Position numbers and translations under genes: made by a program | Assembly: GCA_900542125.1 (NCBI GenBank) | Contig: UQMO01000044.1 | Location: 1 to 19,354 of the forward strand | Reading direction: 5' to 3' | DNA: 19,354 nt | Source of the DNA: an uncultured Collinsella sp. | GTDB lineage: Bacteria > Actinomycetota > Coriobacteriia > Coriobacteriales > Coriobacteriaceae | In this document: piece by piece, positions 1 to 10,272 of the stretch | Layout: each line of letters begins with the position of its first letter | Numbering within the stretch: position 1 is the stretch's first letter | Notes under the pieces: model-generated | Seen by the model: the letters and a program-made list of their open reading frames with translations, nothing else | Told to the model about the DNA's origin: nothing | The model's database searches: none

Positions 1-40
1 TAAGCCTTCGTCGGCAGCGTCAGATGTGTATAAGAGACAG
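1..40 (+). other. Illumina Nextera adapter plus partial i5 index (not genomic)
   Basis: Bases 8-40 match the 33-base Nextera Read 1 transposase adapter exactly, ending in the 19-bp Tn5 mosaic end (AGATGTGTATAAGAGACAG). Bases 1-7 (TAAGCCT) equal the last seven bases of the Nextera i5 index S508 (CTAAGCCT), which sits immediately before that adapter in a library molecule. The contig was therefore assembled into untrimmed adapter and genomic DNA starts at about base 41. The ATG at 26 and any reading frame opening in this stretch are artefacts. Confidence 0.97.
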
Positions 41-1830
<1,790 letters not shown>

Positions 1831-1858
1831 TTTCGCTTCCCTTACCCATCCTCCTGAG

Positions 1859-1891
1859 AAACGGAGTCGTGGCAACACGGCTCCGTTTTTT
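1859..1891 (+). terminator. Intrinsic terminator of glgP
   Basis: The arms ACGGAGTCGTG (1861-1871) and CACGGCTCCGT (1876-1886) pair around a GCAA loop with one G-U pair. An A pair upstream extends the stem, and a run of T follows to 1891. It lies 30 bases after the stop codon. Confidence 0.9.
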
Positions 1892-2019
1892 GTGCCCGCA
1901 CGTTACCCTGTGACCCGACTCGACCAAACAATCTCAATCTATAACAACTACTCAATCAAAACGGCCCTACCCGTTACAGATCGAGACAAACGACCGGCCA
2001 GACAACCCCGATACAAAGA

Positions 2020-2058
2020 AAGGCTCCCCTCTCGCCCAGTGGACGGGAGGGGAGCCTT
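2020..2058 (-). terminator. Hairpin terminating the ABC operon
   Basis: Fifteen-base arms (2020-2034 and 2044-2058; core AAGGCTCCCCT / AGGGGAGCCTT) pair with one G-T wobble around a 9-base loop. On the minus strand the stem is followed by a T-rich but interrupted stretch (TTTCTTTG). It sits about 70 bases past the ATPase stop codon. Nothing else is seen in the spacer from 1892 to 2126; an 80-residue frame there on the plus strand has no ribosome binding site and crosses this hairpin. Confidence 0.75.
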
Positions 2059-2126
2059 ATATGTGACCGCGGCAAAAGGATGGCAATACCGCAGTCGCCC
2101 AAAGGGAGGGCCCGGATGCACCAGGC

Positions 2127-3326
<1,200 letters not shown>

Positions 3327-3344
3327 GTCTTTACCTTTCGATAT

Positions 3345-3369
3345 GCGGCGCCACGCTGAGGGGCGCCGC
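3345..3369 (-). other. Intercistronic stem-loop between permease and ATPase genes
   Basis: GCGGCGCC (3345-3352) pairs perfectly with GGCGCCGC (3362-3369). There is no T-run, so this is more likely an mRNA-stability or processing element than a terminator; downstream transcription is still needed for the ATPase. Confidence 0.5.
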
Positions 3370-3394
3370 AGAAACTTGCAAAACAGTTACGGCA

Positions 3395-4234
3395 TCAGCC
3401 CTTGACGGCACCTGCCACCACGCCGTCGATGATGTACTTCTGGCAGAGGATGTACATGATGACGATGGGGATAACGACCATCATGATGCAGGCCATCATG
3501 GGGCCGAGCTCGACGTGGCCGTAGCCGCCGCGGAAGTACTGGATCAAGATAGGAATGGTCTTGTACTTGGTGGAGTCAAGCGTAAGGTAGGGCAGCAGAT
3601 AGTCGTTCCAGACCCACATGGTCTCGAGGATGCCGACCGAAAGATAGGTGGGCTTCATGATGGGAAGGACGATCTTAAAGAACACCTGGACCGGGTTGCA
3701 GCCGTCGATCATGGCCGCCTCCTCAATCTCGAGCGGAATGTTCTTTACAAAGCCGGCGAACATAAAGACCGCCAGGCCCGCGCCAAAGCCGAGGTAGATA
3801 AAGCAGATGTTGAACGGCGTGTTGAAGCCGATGCGGTCCGCCAAATTGGACAGCGTGAACATGAGCATCTGGAACGGTACGACCATCGAGAACACGAACA
3901 GGTAATAGAAGAAGTTCGAGATCTTGCTGTTGACGCGCACTACGTACCAAGCACACATGGAGCAGCACACCAGAATCAGCACGACCGACGTGACCGTGAT
4001 GATGAGCGAGTACATAAATGCCGAGGCAAAGCCCTGCTCGTTAAGGGCATGCATGTAGTTTGCGAGGCCGTTGAACGTCTCGGGCGTGAGCAGATCGAAT
4101 GCCGTGGTGGTGCTGATTGCAGTTGCCTTTTTAAAGGAATTGAGCGCAATCATGAACACGGGGTAGATCCACGCGAGCGACAGAATCGTAAAGAAAATCG
4201 AGAGCGCGCGGTTGATAACCTTATCGCGTTTCAT
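3395..4234 (-). CDS. Sugar ABC transporter permease, MalG/UgpE/MsmG type
   Basis: This 279-residue inner-membrane subunit has about six transmembrane segments and carries the EAA loop that docks on the ATPase (EIEEAAMIDGCNPVQVFFKI). It ends in the MalG-like VAGAVKG tail. The start ATG at 4234 overlaps the stop codon of the upstream permease by one base (TAATG on the minus strand). It is preceded by a consensus AAGGAGGT lying inside the upstream gene, so the two permeases are probably translationally coupled and made in equal amounts. It pairs with the MalF-type subunit to form the membrane pore. Confidence 0.95.
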   Translation of the reverse strand: MKRDKVINRALSIFFTILSLAWIYPVFMIALNSFKKATAISTTTAFDLLTPETFNGLANYMHALNEQGFASAFMYSLIITVTSVVLILVCCSMCAWYVVRVNSKISNFFYYLFVFSMVVPFQMLMFTLSNLADRIGFNTPFNICFIYLGFGAGLAVFMFAGFVKNIPLEIEEAAMIDGCNPVQVFFKIVLPIMKPTYLSVGILETMWVWNDYLLPYLTLDSTKYKTIPILIQYFRGGYGHVELGPMMACIMMVVIPIVIMYILCQKYIIDGVVAGAVKG

Positions 4235-5088
4235 TACTGCTGCACCTCCTTGGACCTCGTGGCCTTAAGCTGAATCATGGAGATGGCTACGACCAGGATG
4301 CAGAAGATAACCGCCTTGGCCTGACCGATGCCCTGCCATGCGATACCGGCACGCGAATAGAACGTGTTGTAGATGTTCAGGGCGAGCATCTCGGTAGAGT
4401 GCGCGGGAGCGCCGCCGGTAAGGGCGAGGTTCTGGTCGAACAGCTTAAAGCCGTTAGTGATGGACAGGAACAGGCAGATAGTGATGGTCGGCATCAGGTT
4501 AGGGATCTTAACCTTCCAAAACGTCTGCCATGCCGTGGCACCGTCGACCTTGGCGGCCTCGATGTAGTCGGACGGAATGGACTGCAGACCAGCGATGTAG
4601 ATGATCATCATGTAGCCGACCTGCTGCCACAGGGTCAGGATGATAAGGCCCCAGAAGCCAGCAGCAGAGTTAAGGGCGATGAGCTGAGCGCCCACGTTGG
4701 AGAGCAGGCAGTTAATCAGAATCTGCCAGATGTAGCCCAGCACGATGCCGCCAATCAGGTTAGGCATAAAGAAGATCGTACGGAAGATATTGGTGCCCTT
4801 GAGCGCTTTGCGGGTGAGCGCCTGCGCAATGGCGAGGGCGATCACGTTGATGAGCACCGTCGACAGGAAGGCAAACGCCACGGTAAAGAAGAACGACGTG
4901 GCAAACTGCGGATCGGACAGTGCGCGCACGTAGTTCTCGATACCGACAAAGTGCGTGTTGTTGATGGTAATAAACTGGCAGAACGAGAGATAGAAACCCT
5001 GGATAAAGGGGATCACGAACCCGATCATAAACGCCAGACACGTGGGCAGCATAAAGAGCGGCCACCAGCGCTTGAGTGCTTTGCCCAT
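4234..5088 (-). CDS. Sugar ABC transporter permease, MalF/UgpA/MsmF type
   Basis: This is a 284-residue membrane subunit. An N-terminal hydrophobic helix (WWPLFMLPTCLAFMIGFVIPF) is followed by about five further segments and the EAA docking loop (YIEAAKVDGATAWQTFWKVK). The length is typical of MsmF/UgpA; the large periplasmic insertion of enteric MalF is absent. The start ATG at 5088 has AAAGGA seven bases upstream. It is second in the operon, after the binding protein, and is separated from it by a strong hairpin that may lower expression of the permeases relative to the binding protein. Confidence 0.95.
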   Translation of the reverse strand: MGKALKRWWPLFMLPTCLAFMIGFVIPFIQGFYLSFCQFITINNTHFVGIENYVRALSDPQFATSFFFTVAFAFLSTVLINVIALAIAQALTRKALKGTNIFRTIFFMPNLIGGIVLGYIWQILINCLLSNVGAQLIALNSAAGFWGLIILTLWQQVGYMMIIYIAGLQSIPSDYIEAAKVDGATAWQTFWKVKIPNLMPTITICLFLSITNGFKLFDQNLALTGGAPAHSTEMLALNIYNTFYSRAGIAWQGIGQAKAVIFCILVVAISMIQLKATRSKEVQQ

Positions 5089-5108
5089 AGAAGGGTCCTT
5101 TCAATATG

Positions 5109-5144
5109 CAGGGGGCGGGCAAACCAACGTCTGCCCGCCCCCTG
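5109..5144 (-). other. Strong intercistronic hairpin after the binding-protein gene
   Basis: CAGGGGGCGGGCA (5109-5121) pairs perfectly over 13 bp with TGCCCGCCCCCTG (5132-5144) around a 10-base loop. On the minus strand no T-run follows. The position, immediately 3' of the binding-protein gene and before the permeases, matches the classic malE-malF arrangement. There such a structure protects the binding-protein mRNA or partly attenuates transcription, giving excess binding protein. Confidence 0.7.
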
Positions 5145-5175
5145 TCGCTAATCAGATAGCTTGGGCAGCAACTGC

Positions 5176-6492
5176 TTACTCGGAAGCAGCCTTCTCGGTC
5201 TTCCAGCCATCGACGAAGGCGTTCTTGACGCCGTCCCACTTGCTGTTGTCGGCAGCATAGGCAATCAGAGCCTGCTTGAGGTTCTTCTTCCACTCCTCAG
5301 AGGGGATGTAAACGAAGTCCCAAGCGACGGTCTTCTTGCCGTCCTTGGCCATGGCAACGGCCTGCTGCGAGAAGACGTTGGTGGTCTCCTTAGCGCTCTT
5401 GAACGGGGCAGTCAGACCCATCTTGTCAGCGATGATGCTGGTGGCGGTGTCAGAAGTGACGCACCAATACATGAAGTCCTCGGTGGCCTTCTGGGCATCC
5501 TCGGAAGCCTGGGAGCTGACGCACCAGTAGTTCTCGCCGCCGGAGCACAGGCCCTGGTTCTCCTCGCCGTCGACACCGATGTAGATGGGCATCATGCCAA
5601 TCTGATCGTCGGTCATGCCGGCCTTGGTGAGGTCAGCGTAGGCCCAAGAACCGTTCTGATAGAAGACGGCCTTGCCGGTTGCGAACTCGTTGGTGGCGTC
5701 GTCGCCGGTCTTGGAGGCAAGCTGCGAAGGATCGCAGGTGGAGTCGGTGATGTACAGGTCGAAAATCTGCTTGAAGTTGTCGAGATACTCGCCCTTGATC
5801 TCGTCGTCCTCCTGGTTGTGCTCCTTCTCGAACTCGTAGTAGAGCGGGAGGTTGGCGAGGTGGGTGGTGTAGCGCCAGCTGGAGGAGTCATCCATGCCGG
5901 CAGAAGTGAAGGCGCCCTCAACACCAAGTTCGTCCTTGCGGGCCTGGATGTCGTCGGCACAAGCCTTCAGCTTGTCGAAGGAGTTGATGTCCTCGGCCTT
6001 GTAGCCAGCCTTCTCGAGCAGCTGCTTGTTGTAGATGATGCCGTAGCTCTCCTGGACCCAGTCGATACCCAGATCCTTGCCATCGGACTGCAGAGCCAAG
6101 GAGTCGTCAATGAGCTCACCGCGGAGCTTGGTATCGGACAGGTCGGCGCAGTAATCCTTCCAGTTCTTAAGGCCGGTGGGGCCGTTGACCTGGAACAGGG
6201 TCGGAGCGGAGCTCTTGGACATCTCGGACTTGAGCTTCTCCTCGTAGGTGTTGGAGGCAGCGGTCACGATCTTGACCTCGACGCCCTTCTCCTTCTTATA
6301 GGCCTTGGCGATCTCCTTCCACTCCTTGTCGACCTCGGGCTTGAATTGGAGGAAGTAGACCTCGGCAGCGTCACCAGAAGCAGAGGAGCCGGAGCCGGCG
6401 GAGCCGCCGCAGCCTACAAGACCAAGGCCCAGAACCGCAGCCGCGGAACCAGCGAAGCCCAGGAACTGCCTTCTGCTCATTTCGTTCTTCAT
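5176..6492 (-). CDS. Sugar ABC transporter solute-binding lipoprotein with Tat-type signal
   Basis: This is a 438-residue extracellular binding protein of the CUT1/MalE-like class. The N-terminus MKNEMSRRQFLGFAGS carries a twin-arginine motif (SRRQFL). A hydrophobic stretch and a lipobox LVGC follow, with the lipidated cysteine at residue 28, then a Gly/Ser linker. It should be exported folded by Tat and anchored by lipid. I chose the ATG at 6492 because AAAGGGTGG lies nine bases upstream; an in-frame GTG at 6510 would overlap that site. It is the first gene of the importer operon. The Tyr/Trp-rich body fits carbohydrate binding, but the sugar is not identifiable. Its promoter region shares motifs with the regulator and PTS promoters. 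Confidence 0.93.
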   Translation of the reverse strand: MKNEMSRRQFLGFAGSAAAVLGLGLVGCGGSAGSGSSASGDAAEVYFLQFKPEVDKEWKEIAKAYKKEKGVEVKIVTAASNTYEEKLKSEMSKSSAPTLFQVNGPTGLKNWKDYCADLSDTKLRGELIDDSLALQSDGKDLGIDWVQESYGIIYNKQLLEKAGYKAEDINSFDKLKACADDIQARKDELGVEGAFTSAGMDDSSSWRYTTHLANLPLYYEFEKEHNQEDDEIKGEYLDNFKQIFDLYITDSTCDPSQLASKTGDDATNEFATGKAVFYQNGSWAYADLTKAGMTDDQIGMMPIYIGVDGEENQGLCSGGENYWCVSSQASEDAQKATEDFMYWCVTSDTATSIIADKMGLTAPFKSAKETTNVFSQQAVAMAKDGKKTVAWDFVYIPSEEWKKNLKQALIAYAADNSKWDGVKNAFVDGWKTEKAASE

Positions 6493-6515
6493 TACAATCC
6501 ACCCTTTCACACCGT

Positions 6516-6534
6516 GGCGGCACCCTTTGCCGCC
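6516..6534 (-). other. Leader hairpin before the binding-protein gene
   Basis: GGCGGCA (6516-6522) pairs perfectly with TGCCGCC (6528-6534). It lies in the presumed 5' untranslated region just before the ribosome binding site and could affect mRNA stability. No T-run is present. Confidence 0.4.
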
Positions 6535-6576
6535 GCCTTCGGAGATTGGCTCGGGGACTTTGCCCCTTTTGCTGAT

Positions 6577-6612
6577 TTGTACAATACGCTATTTGGCTAG
6601 TTGTTTGAACAA
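6577..6612 (-). promoter_or_regulatory. Candidate promoter and operators of the sugar ABC operon
   Basis: On the minus strand a candidate -35 TTCAAA (6604-6609) and -10 TATTGT (6581-6586) are 17 bases apart. Two inverted repeats lie exactly on these elements: TTGTTTGAACAA (6601-6612) over the -35, and the perfect palindrome TTGTACAA (6577-6584) over the -10. The boxes are weak, and the overlap suggests a repressor-controlled promoter. The neighbouring GntR protein is the obvious candidate repressor, by inference only. Confidence 0.45.
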
Positions 6613-6675
6613 GTATTACTAGAGCGGTAGAAAAACTTCGGTGAACGGTAATTTCAACTTGATACTTGACAAGTT

Positions 6676-6687
6676 TTGTATAAACAA
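6676..6687. promoter_or_regulatory. Second TTGT-N4-ACAA inverted repeat
   Basis: TTGTATAAACAA has the same TTGT-N4-ACAA form as the site at 6601-6612 and is embedded in an AT-rich stretch. Just to its left lies CTTGACAAG (6665-6673), a further small palindrome. It could be an auxiliary operator 75 bp upstream of the promoter site. Confidence 0.35.
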
Positions 6688-6709
6688 TTATTTGTTATTG
6701 AATGCAGAG

Positions 6710-6756
6710 AAAACGCCCGGTCAAGCCGATGCATCGTCGGTTTGACCGGGCGTTTT
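6710..6756 (-). terminator. Intrinsic terminator of the gntR-type gene
   Basis: A 21-base near-perfect inverted repeat (6710-6730 and 6736-6756; core AAAACGCCCGGTCAA / TTGACCGGGCGTTTT) has A and T runs at both ends, so it can act in both directions. It lies 40 bases after the regulator stop codon and separates that transcript from the ABC operon. Confidence 0.85.
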
Positions 6757-6798
6757 CGCTTTGAGGGCATGAGTCTCGTCAGGCTGCGAGCTAGCCGG

Positions 6799-7518
6799 CT
6801 ATCGCTTGGAATTGACGCGGTAATGGAAGATCTCGGGGTGTGTGCGAGTGTGCGTCACCTCAAACAAGATGCCATCCGAGGTGTACGACTGACTCTCCAT
6901 GACGGCAACGCAGTTGTATTTGCCGAGGTCAAGATAGCTGCAGTCTTCATCGTTGGCGAGCTCGACACTCACCGTACGACGGCTCGCCATCACTTTGACA
7001 CCGCGCTTGTGCTCCAGATAGCCGTAAATAGAATCTGCCGCGATCTCGGGGGTCAGGCCCTTGGCGATCGACGCCAAAAAATAGCCATGGTCCACTTGGC
7101 GCGCGTTGCCGTTGAGGCTTCGGACACGCACTACGCGAATAAGCTCCTCGCCCACCCTAAAGCCCAGGCGACGAGAGAGCTGCTCGGTGCAGACCAGATG
7201 TTCAAAAGACTTAACGTCCGTCGATGCAACGGCATTGTTGCGCTTTGCAAACTCGCCAAACGACTCAACCTCTTCGAGTGCGCCCAACATGTCGGTTTCG
7301 CCCTTAAGCCAAATAACGCGCACGCCCTTGCCGTGTATGGGCTGCACAAACATCCCGTCGGCCAGCATGCTCAAAGCGCGGCGGACGGTATTGCGCGTGC
7401 AGCCAAATTCCGCGGTCAGTTCGGCTTCGGTTGGCAGCATCTCCTGAAACGCATAGGTCCCATTAATGATGCGCGAGCGTATTTCTCGGTAGATTCCTTC
7501 GTATATCGCTTTTGGCAT
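6799..7518 (-). CDS. GntR-family transcriptional regulator, HutC/UTRA type
   Basis: This is a 239-residue DNA-binding regulator. The N-terminal 70 residues form a GntR winged helix (IYREIRSRIINGTYAF, LPTEAELTAEFGCTRNTVRRAL). The rest fits a UTRA effector domain as in TreR, NagR and HutC, which usually bind a sugar phosphate or similar ligand and act as repressors. I chose the ATG at 7518 because GAGGTG lies six bases upstream; an upstream in-frame ATG at 7563 lacks such a site. It is transcribed divergently from the PTS-HAD gene and lies upstream of the ABC operon. Shared motifs in all three promoter regions suggest it controls both systems and itself. Ligand is not known. Confidence 0.9.
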   Translation of the reverse strand: MPKAIYEGIYREIRSRIINGTYAFQEMLPTEAELTAEFGCTRNTVRRALSMLADGMFVQPIHGKGVRVIWLKGETDMLGALEEVESFGEFAKRNNAVASTDVKSFEHLVCTEQLSRRLGFRVGEELIRVVRVRSLNGNARQVDHGYFLASIAKGLTPEIAADSIYGYLEHKRGVKVMASRRTVSVELANDEDCSYLDLGKYNCVAVMESQSYTSDGILFEVTHTRTHPEIFHYRVNSKR

Positions 7519-7547
7519 TGTTTCACCTCTACATTGTTCATTTCCGG

Positions 7548-7582
7548 CTAGGCACGATAGCATTTCTTAAAGTTGTTTAAAC
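7548..7582 (-). promoter_or_regulatory. Candidate promoter of the gntR-type gene with TTGTTTAAAC site
   Basis: On the minus strand TTTAAA, a 16-base spacer and TATCGT preceded by TGC (an extended -10) make a plausible promoter. The motif TTGTTTAAAC (plus strand 7573-7582) overlaps the -35, consistent with autoregulation. Confidence 0.4.
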
Positions 7583-7598
7583 TGAATATCGGTAAAGC

Positions 7599-7628
7599 GA
7601 CAGGATTTAACCGTTGACGGTTTCTGTC
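7599..7628. other. Double-stem inverted repeat between the divergent genes
   Basis: GACAG (7599-7603) and CTGTC (7624-7628) enclose AACCG (7609-7613) and CGGTT (7618-7622). It could be an operator or part of a leader hairpin for the PTS gene. It differs in sequence from the TTGTTTRAAC motif. Confidence 0.35.
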
Positions 7629-7694
7629 ATGCCCAAATCGGTTTCGCTCAAAACTGCCGGTACGACAATCGTCCGGTCCTCTACAATGAATCCA

Positions 7695-7704
7695 TTGTTT
7701 AAAC
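7695..7704 (+). promoter_or_regulatory. TTGTTTAAAC site in front of the PTS-HAD gene
   Basis: This is an exact copy of the 10-mer at 7573-7582 and matches the 6601 site with one change. A possible -10 (TACAAT, 7683-7688) lies just upstream, so the motif would sit around the transcription start, a typical repressor position. No convincing -35 was found. Confidence 0.4.
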
Positions 7705-7747
7705 GTTTCCCCACGCGCAACGCGCCTCGATACTCGGAAGGCAGAAC

Positions 7748-10198
7748 ATGCTGCAAAAAATCCAACGCTTTGGCGGGGCAATGTTCGCGCCCGCCATGTT
7801 GTTTTCCATATCGGGTCTTATGGTCGGCGTCTCCGCCCTCGCAACGTCTGCGGATATCGTCGGCGACCTCGCCGTATACGGAACCCCTTGGTACGTTTTT
7901 TGGACTATCATCCAGCGCGGCTCGTGGACGGTCTTTAAACGACTTCCGCTCCTTTTTGCCGTAGCGCTGCCCATCGGCCTTGCCCAAAAGCAACCAGCAC
8001 GCTGCTGCCTCGAGGCGCTCGTGGCCTATTTTGCCTATTGCTTCTTTTTGAGCGAGATCATCAAGCTGAGCGGAGACAACCTTGGACTTAAGTACCCGTC
8101 GTCTTTGACCTCCGCTAGCGGCATCACCATCATCGACGGCATCAAGACACTCGACACCGGCATTATCGGCCCGCTGGCGGTGTCGGCAACCGTCGTCGCC
8201 ATCCATGACCGCTTCTACGATGCCAAGGTCCCCGATTGGCTCGGCACCTTCTCGGGCTCCTCGCTGGTCTACCTCATCAGCTTTTTTGCCGTGTTTGCCC
8301 TTGCTGCTATCTCGGCCGCCATCGTGCCCTACGTATACGATGTAACCGATACGCTGCGTCACGCGCTTGCAGGCGTCGGTCCCTTTGGCGTGGGCATCTT
8401 TGTCTTTTTAGAACGAGCACTCGAGCCCTTTGGCCTGCACCACCTGCTCTACATGCCGATCTACTACGACAACCTGGTCATTAACGACGGCATCTACGCC
8501 ACGTGGAGCAGTTTGCTCCCCATCCTCTCCCATAGCACGCGCCCCCTTAATGAGCTTGCGCCGTGGGCCGGTTTTACCGCCACCGGCTGGGTCAAGCTCT
8601 TTGGCCTTCCTGCCATCGCAGCTGCGTTCTACTCCACCGCAAAACCCGAGCGCCGCGCCGGCCTCAGGGTCATCCTTGTTCCCGCCATCATCGCCTCGGT
8701 GGTTTGCGGCGTTACCGAGCCACTCGAGTTTCTCTTTATGTTCACCCACCCCGGGCTCTTTTTGCTCTACGCCGTCTTATCGTCTTGCCTTGCCACAACC
8801 ATGAATCTCTTTGGCATCGTCGGCATCTTCTCGGGCGGCCTGATGGAGATGGCAGCCTTCAACTTTATTCCGCTCATGCGCACGCATGCCGGTGCCTATC
8901 TTTTGGCGCTCGGTATCGGCCTTGCCTTTAGCCTCATCTTTTTTGTTAGTTTTCGAGCACTCATCTTGGTCTATGACCTTAAGACTCCGGGCCGCGAGGA
9001 TCATGTCGCCAATCGCGCGGCAATCGATTGTTTAACGGGAAGCGACTTTGCCAAAGAGCAATCTCCCAATGACGAGGTCAATAGTCGATCCGATCAAGAT
9101 CACGTCCTCGCTGAGCGGGTAATTCAGCTTTTAGGTGGCGTTGGCAATATCGTGGGCGCAACCAACTGCGCCACGCGCCTGCGCGTCGAGGTCGCAGACC
9201 CTTCCATCGTTGCAGATAACGCGTCGTTTGTCGCGGTGGGCGCCAAGGGCCTCATCATTACGGGCAAGACCGCCCAGGTGATCATCGGCATCTCCGTTCC
9301 CCGCGTTAAAGAGCATTTTGACCAGATCATGGGCCTCGAGCCGGAATTTGTGCCCACCACCTCGGCCTCCCCTGCCGCCAGCGCAGCCCATAAGCGTGGC
9401 GATATCTGCTTCTTCGATATCGACGGAACGCTCGCCTGGCAAGACCCCAGGCTCGCCCAAGACCTTCCCGAAGACGAGCGCGACCTCTCCCCCTATCCCA
9501 ACGAGGCGGTTTCGCAGGCAATCCGCGAGTTTGTCGCCAACGGCAACATGGCCTTTATCTGCACGGGACGCACCCTGAGCTGCATCCACCCCAAACTTCT
9601 TGAGCTGCCTTGGACCGGCATCGTCTGTCTTGCGGGCGGTTACGCCGAGATCAACGGACACGCAATTCGCGATCTGTCGATGACGCCCAGTATGCTGCAG
9701 CGTCTTGCCCCCTACCTTGAGCAATCGGGCGAGGTCATCCGCTTTGAGGGCCTCAACGGCGTCGTGCGCATGAGTGCCGATGCGCCCGATGCTCCCGGAT
9801 ACGCGCGCACCCTGGGCGACGCAGTCACGCAGCTGCAACATTACAGTGTCTACAAGATCTTGATGTCTACATCACTCGCCAACCACATCGCTCAAGATAA
9901 GGCACTTGAGCCGCTGCTGTGCTTTAACGAGCTCGAACTCGAGGTAACCGAAATCTCGCCCCGCGAATGCACGAAGCGCGGGGGCATCCAGTCTGTACTC
10001 GACGCCCTCGATCCCCACCACGGAACCGTATACGGCATCGGCGACGCCAGCAATGACGTCTCGCTGATGAACGCCGTCGATGTCGGTATCGCCATGGGCA
10101 ATGCGCCGGACTATCTCAAGGATAAGGCCGATTACGTGACCGACACCGTCGATCACGACGGTGTCGTTGCGGCGCTCGAGCATTTTAGGCTGATTTAG
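7748..10198 (+). CDS. Fusion: PTS alpha-glucoside-type EIICB plus HAD-IIB phosphatase
   Basis: This 816-residue membrane protein begins like GlvC/AglA permeases (MLQKIQRFGGAMF). Residues 1 to about 420 are the EIIC transport domain, with GVTEPLEFLFMF and the terminal KTPGRED. EIIB follows a short linker; its phospho-accepting cysteine is C474 in ATNCATRLRVEV. After a Thr/Ser/Ala linker, residues about 549-816 form a complete Cof-type HAD hydrolase. Its motif I is FFDIDGTL (D557, D559), motif II ICTGRT, a lysine in TKRGG, and motif IV GIGDASNDVSLMNAVD. No EIIA domain is present, so phosphate must come from a separate EIIA. The start has GGAAGG six bases upstream. The frame is continuous with no sign of a joining error. 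Importing and phosphorylating a sugar with a phosphatase on the same chain is unusual. The substrate is inferred to be an alpha-glucoside from family resemblance only. Confidence 0.9.
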   Translation: MLQKIQRFGGAMFAPAMLFSISGLMVGVSALATSADIVGDLAVYGTPWYVFWTIIQRGSWTVFKRLPLLFAVALPIGLAQKQPARCCLEALVAYFAYCFFLSEIIKLSGDNLGLKYPSSLTSASGITIIDGIKTLDTGIIGPLAVSATVVAIHDRFYDAKVPDWLGTFSGSSLVYLISFFAVFALAAISAAIVPYVYDVTDTLRHALAGVGPFGVGIFVFLERALEPFGLHHLLYMPIYYDNLVINDGIYATWSSLLPILSHSTRPLNELAPWAGFTATGWVKLFGLPAIAAAFYSTAKPERRAGLRVILVPAIIASVVCGVTEPLEFLFMFTHPGLFLLYAVLSSCLATTMNLFGIVGIFSGGLMEMAAFNFIPLMRTHAGAYLLALGIGLAFSLIFFVSFRALILVYDLKTPGREDHVANRAAIDCLTGSDFAKEQSPNDEVNSRSDQDHVLAERVIQLLGGVGNIVGATNCATRLRVEVADPSIVADNASFVAVGAKGLIITGKTAQVIIGISVPRVKEHFDQIMGLEPEFVPTTSASPAASAAHKRGDICFFDIDGTLAWQDPRLAQDLPEDERDLSPYPNEAVSQAIREFVANGNMAFICTGRTLSCIHPKLLELPWTGIVCLAGGYAEINGHAIRDLSMTPSMLQRLAPYLEQSGEVIRFEGLNGVVRMSADAPDAPGYARTLGDAVTQLQHYSVYKILMSTSLANHIAQDKALEPLLCFNELELEVTEISPRECTKRGGIQSVLDALDPHHGTVYGIGDASNDVSLMNAVDVGIAMGNAPDYLKDKADYVTDTVDHDGVVAALEHFRLI

Positions 10199-10272
10199 GC
10201 ACACTCCATCAAACGCACGCCCGTTGTCCTAAATCGCCAAAACTGCCGCGCCAAACGCCCTGATGTGGCAAT

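Noticed and set aside
5161..6600. 479-residue frame antisense to the binding-protein gene
   Set aside because: Leu/Val/Gly-rich shadow translation of the sugar-binding lipoprotein gene, running across its promoter.
7695..7710. CcpA cre site in the PTS promoter
   Set aside because: Several conserved cre positions do not match; the TTGTTTAAAC motif shared with neighbouring promoters explains the sequence better.
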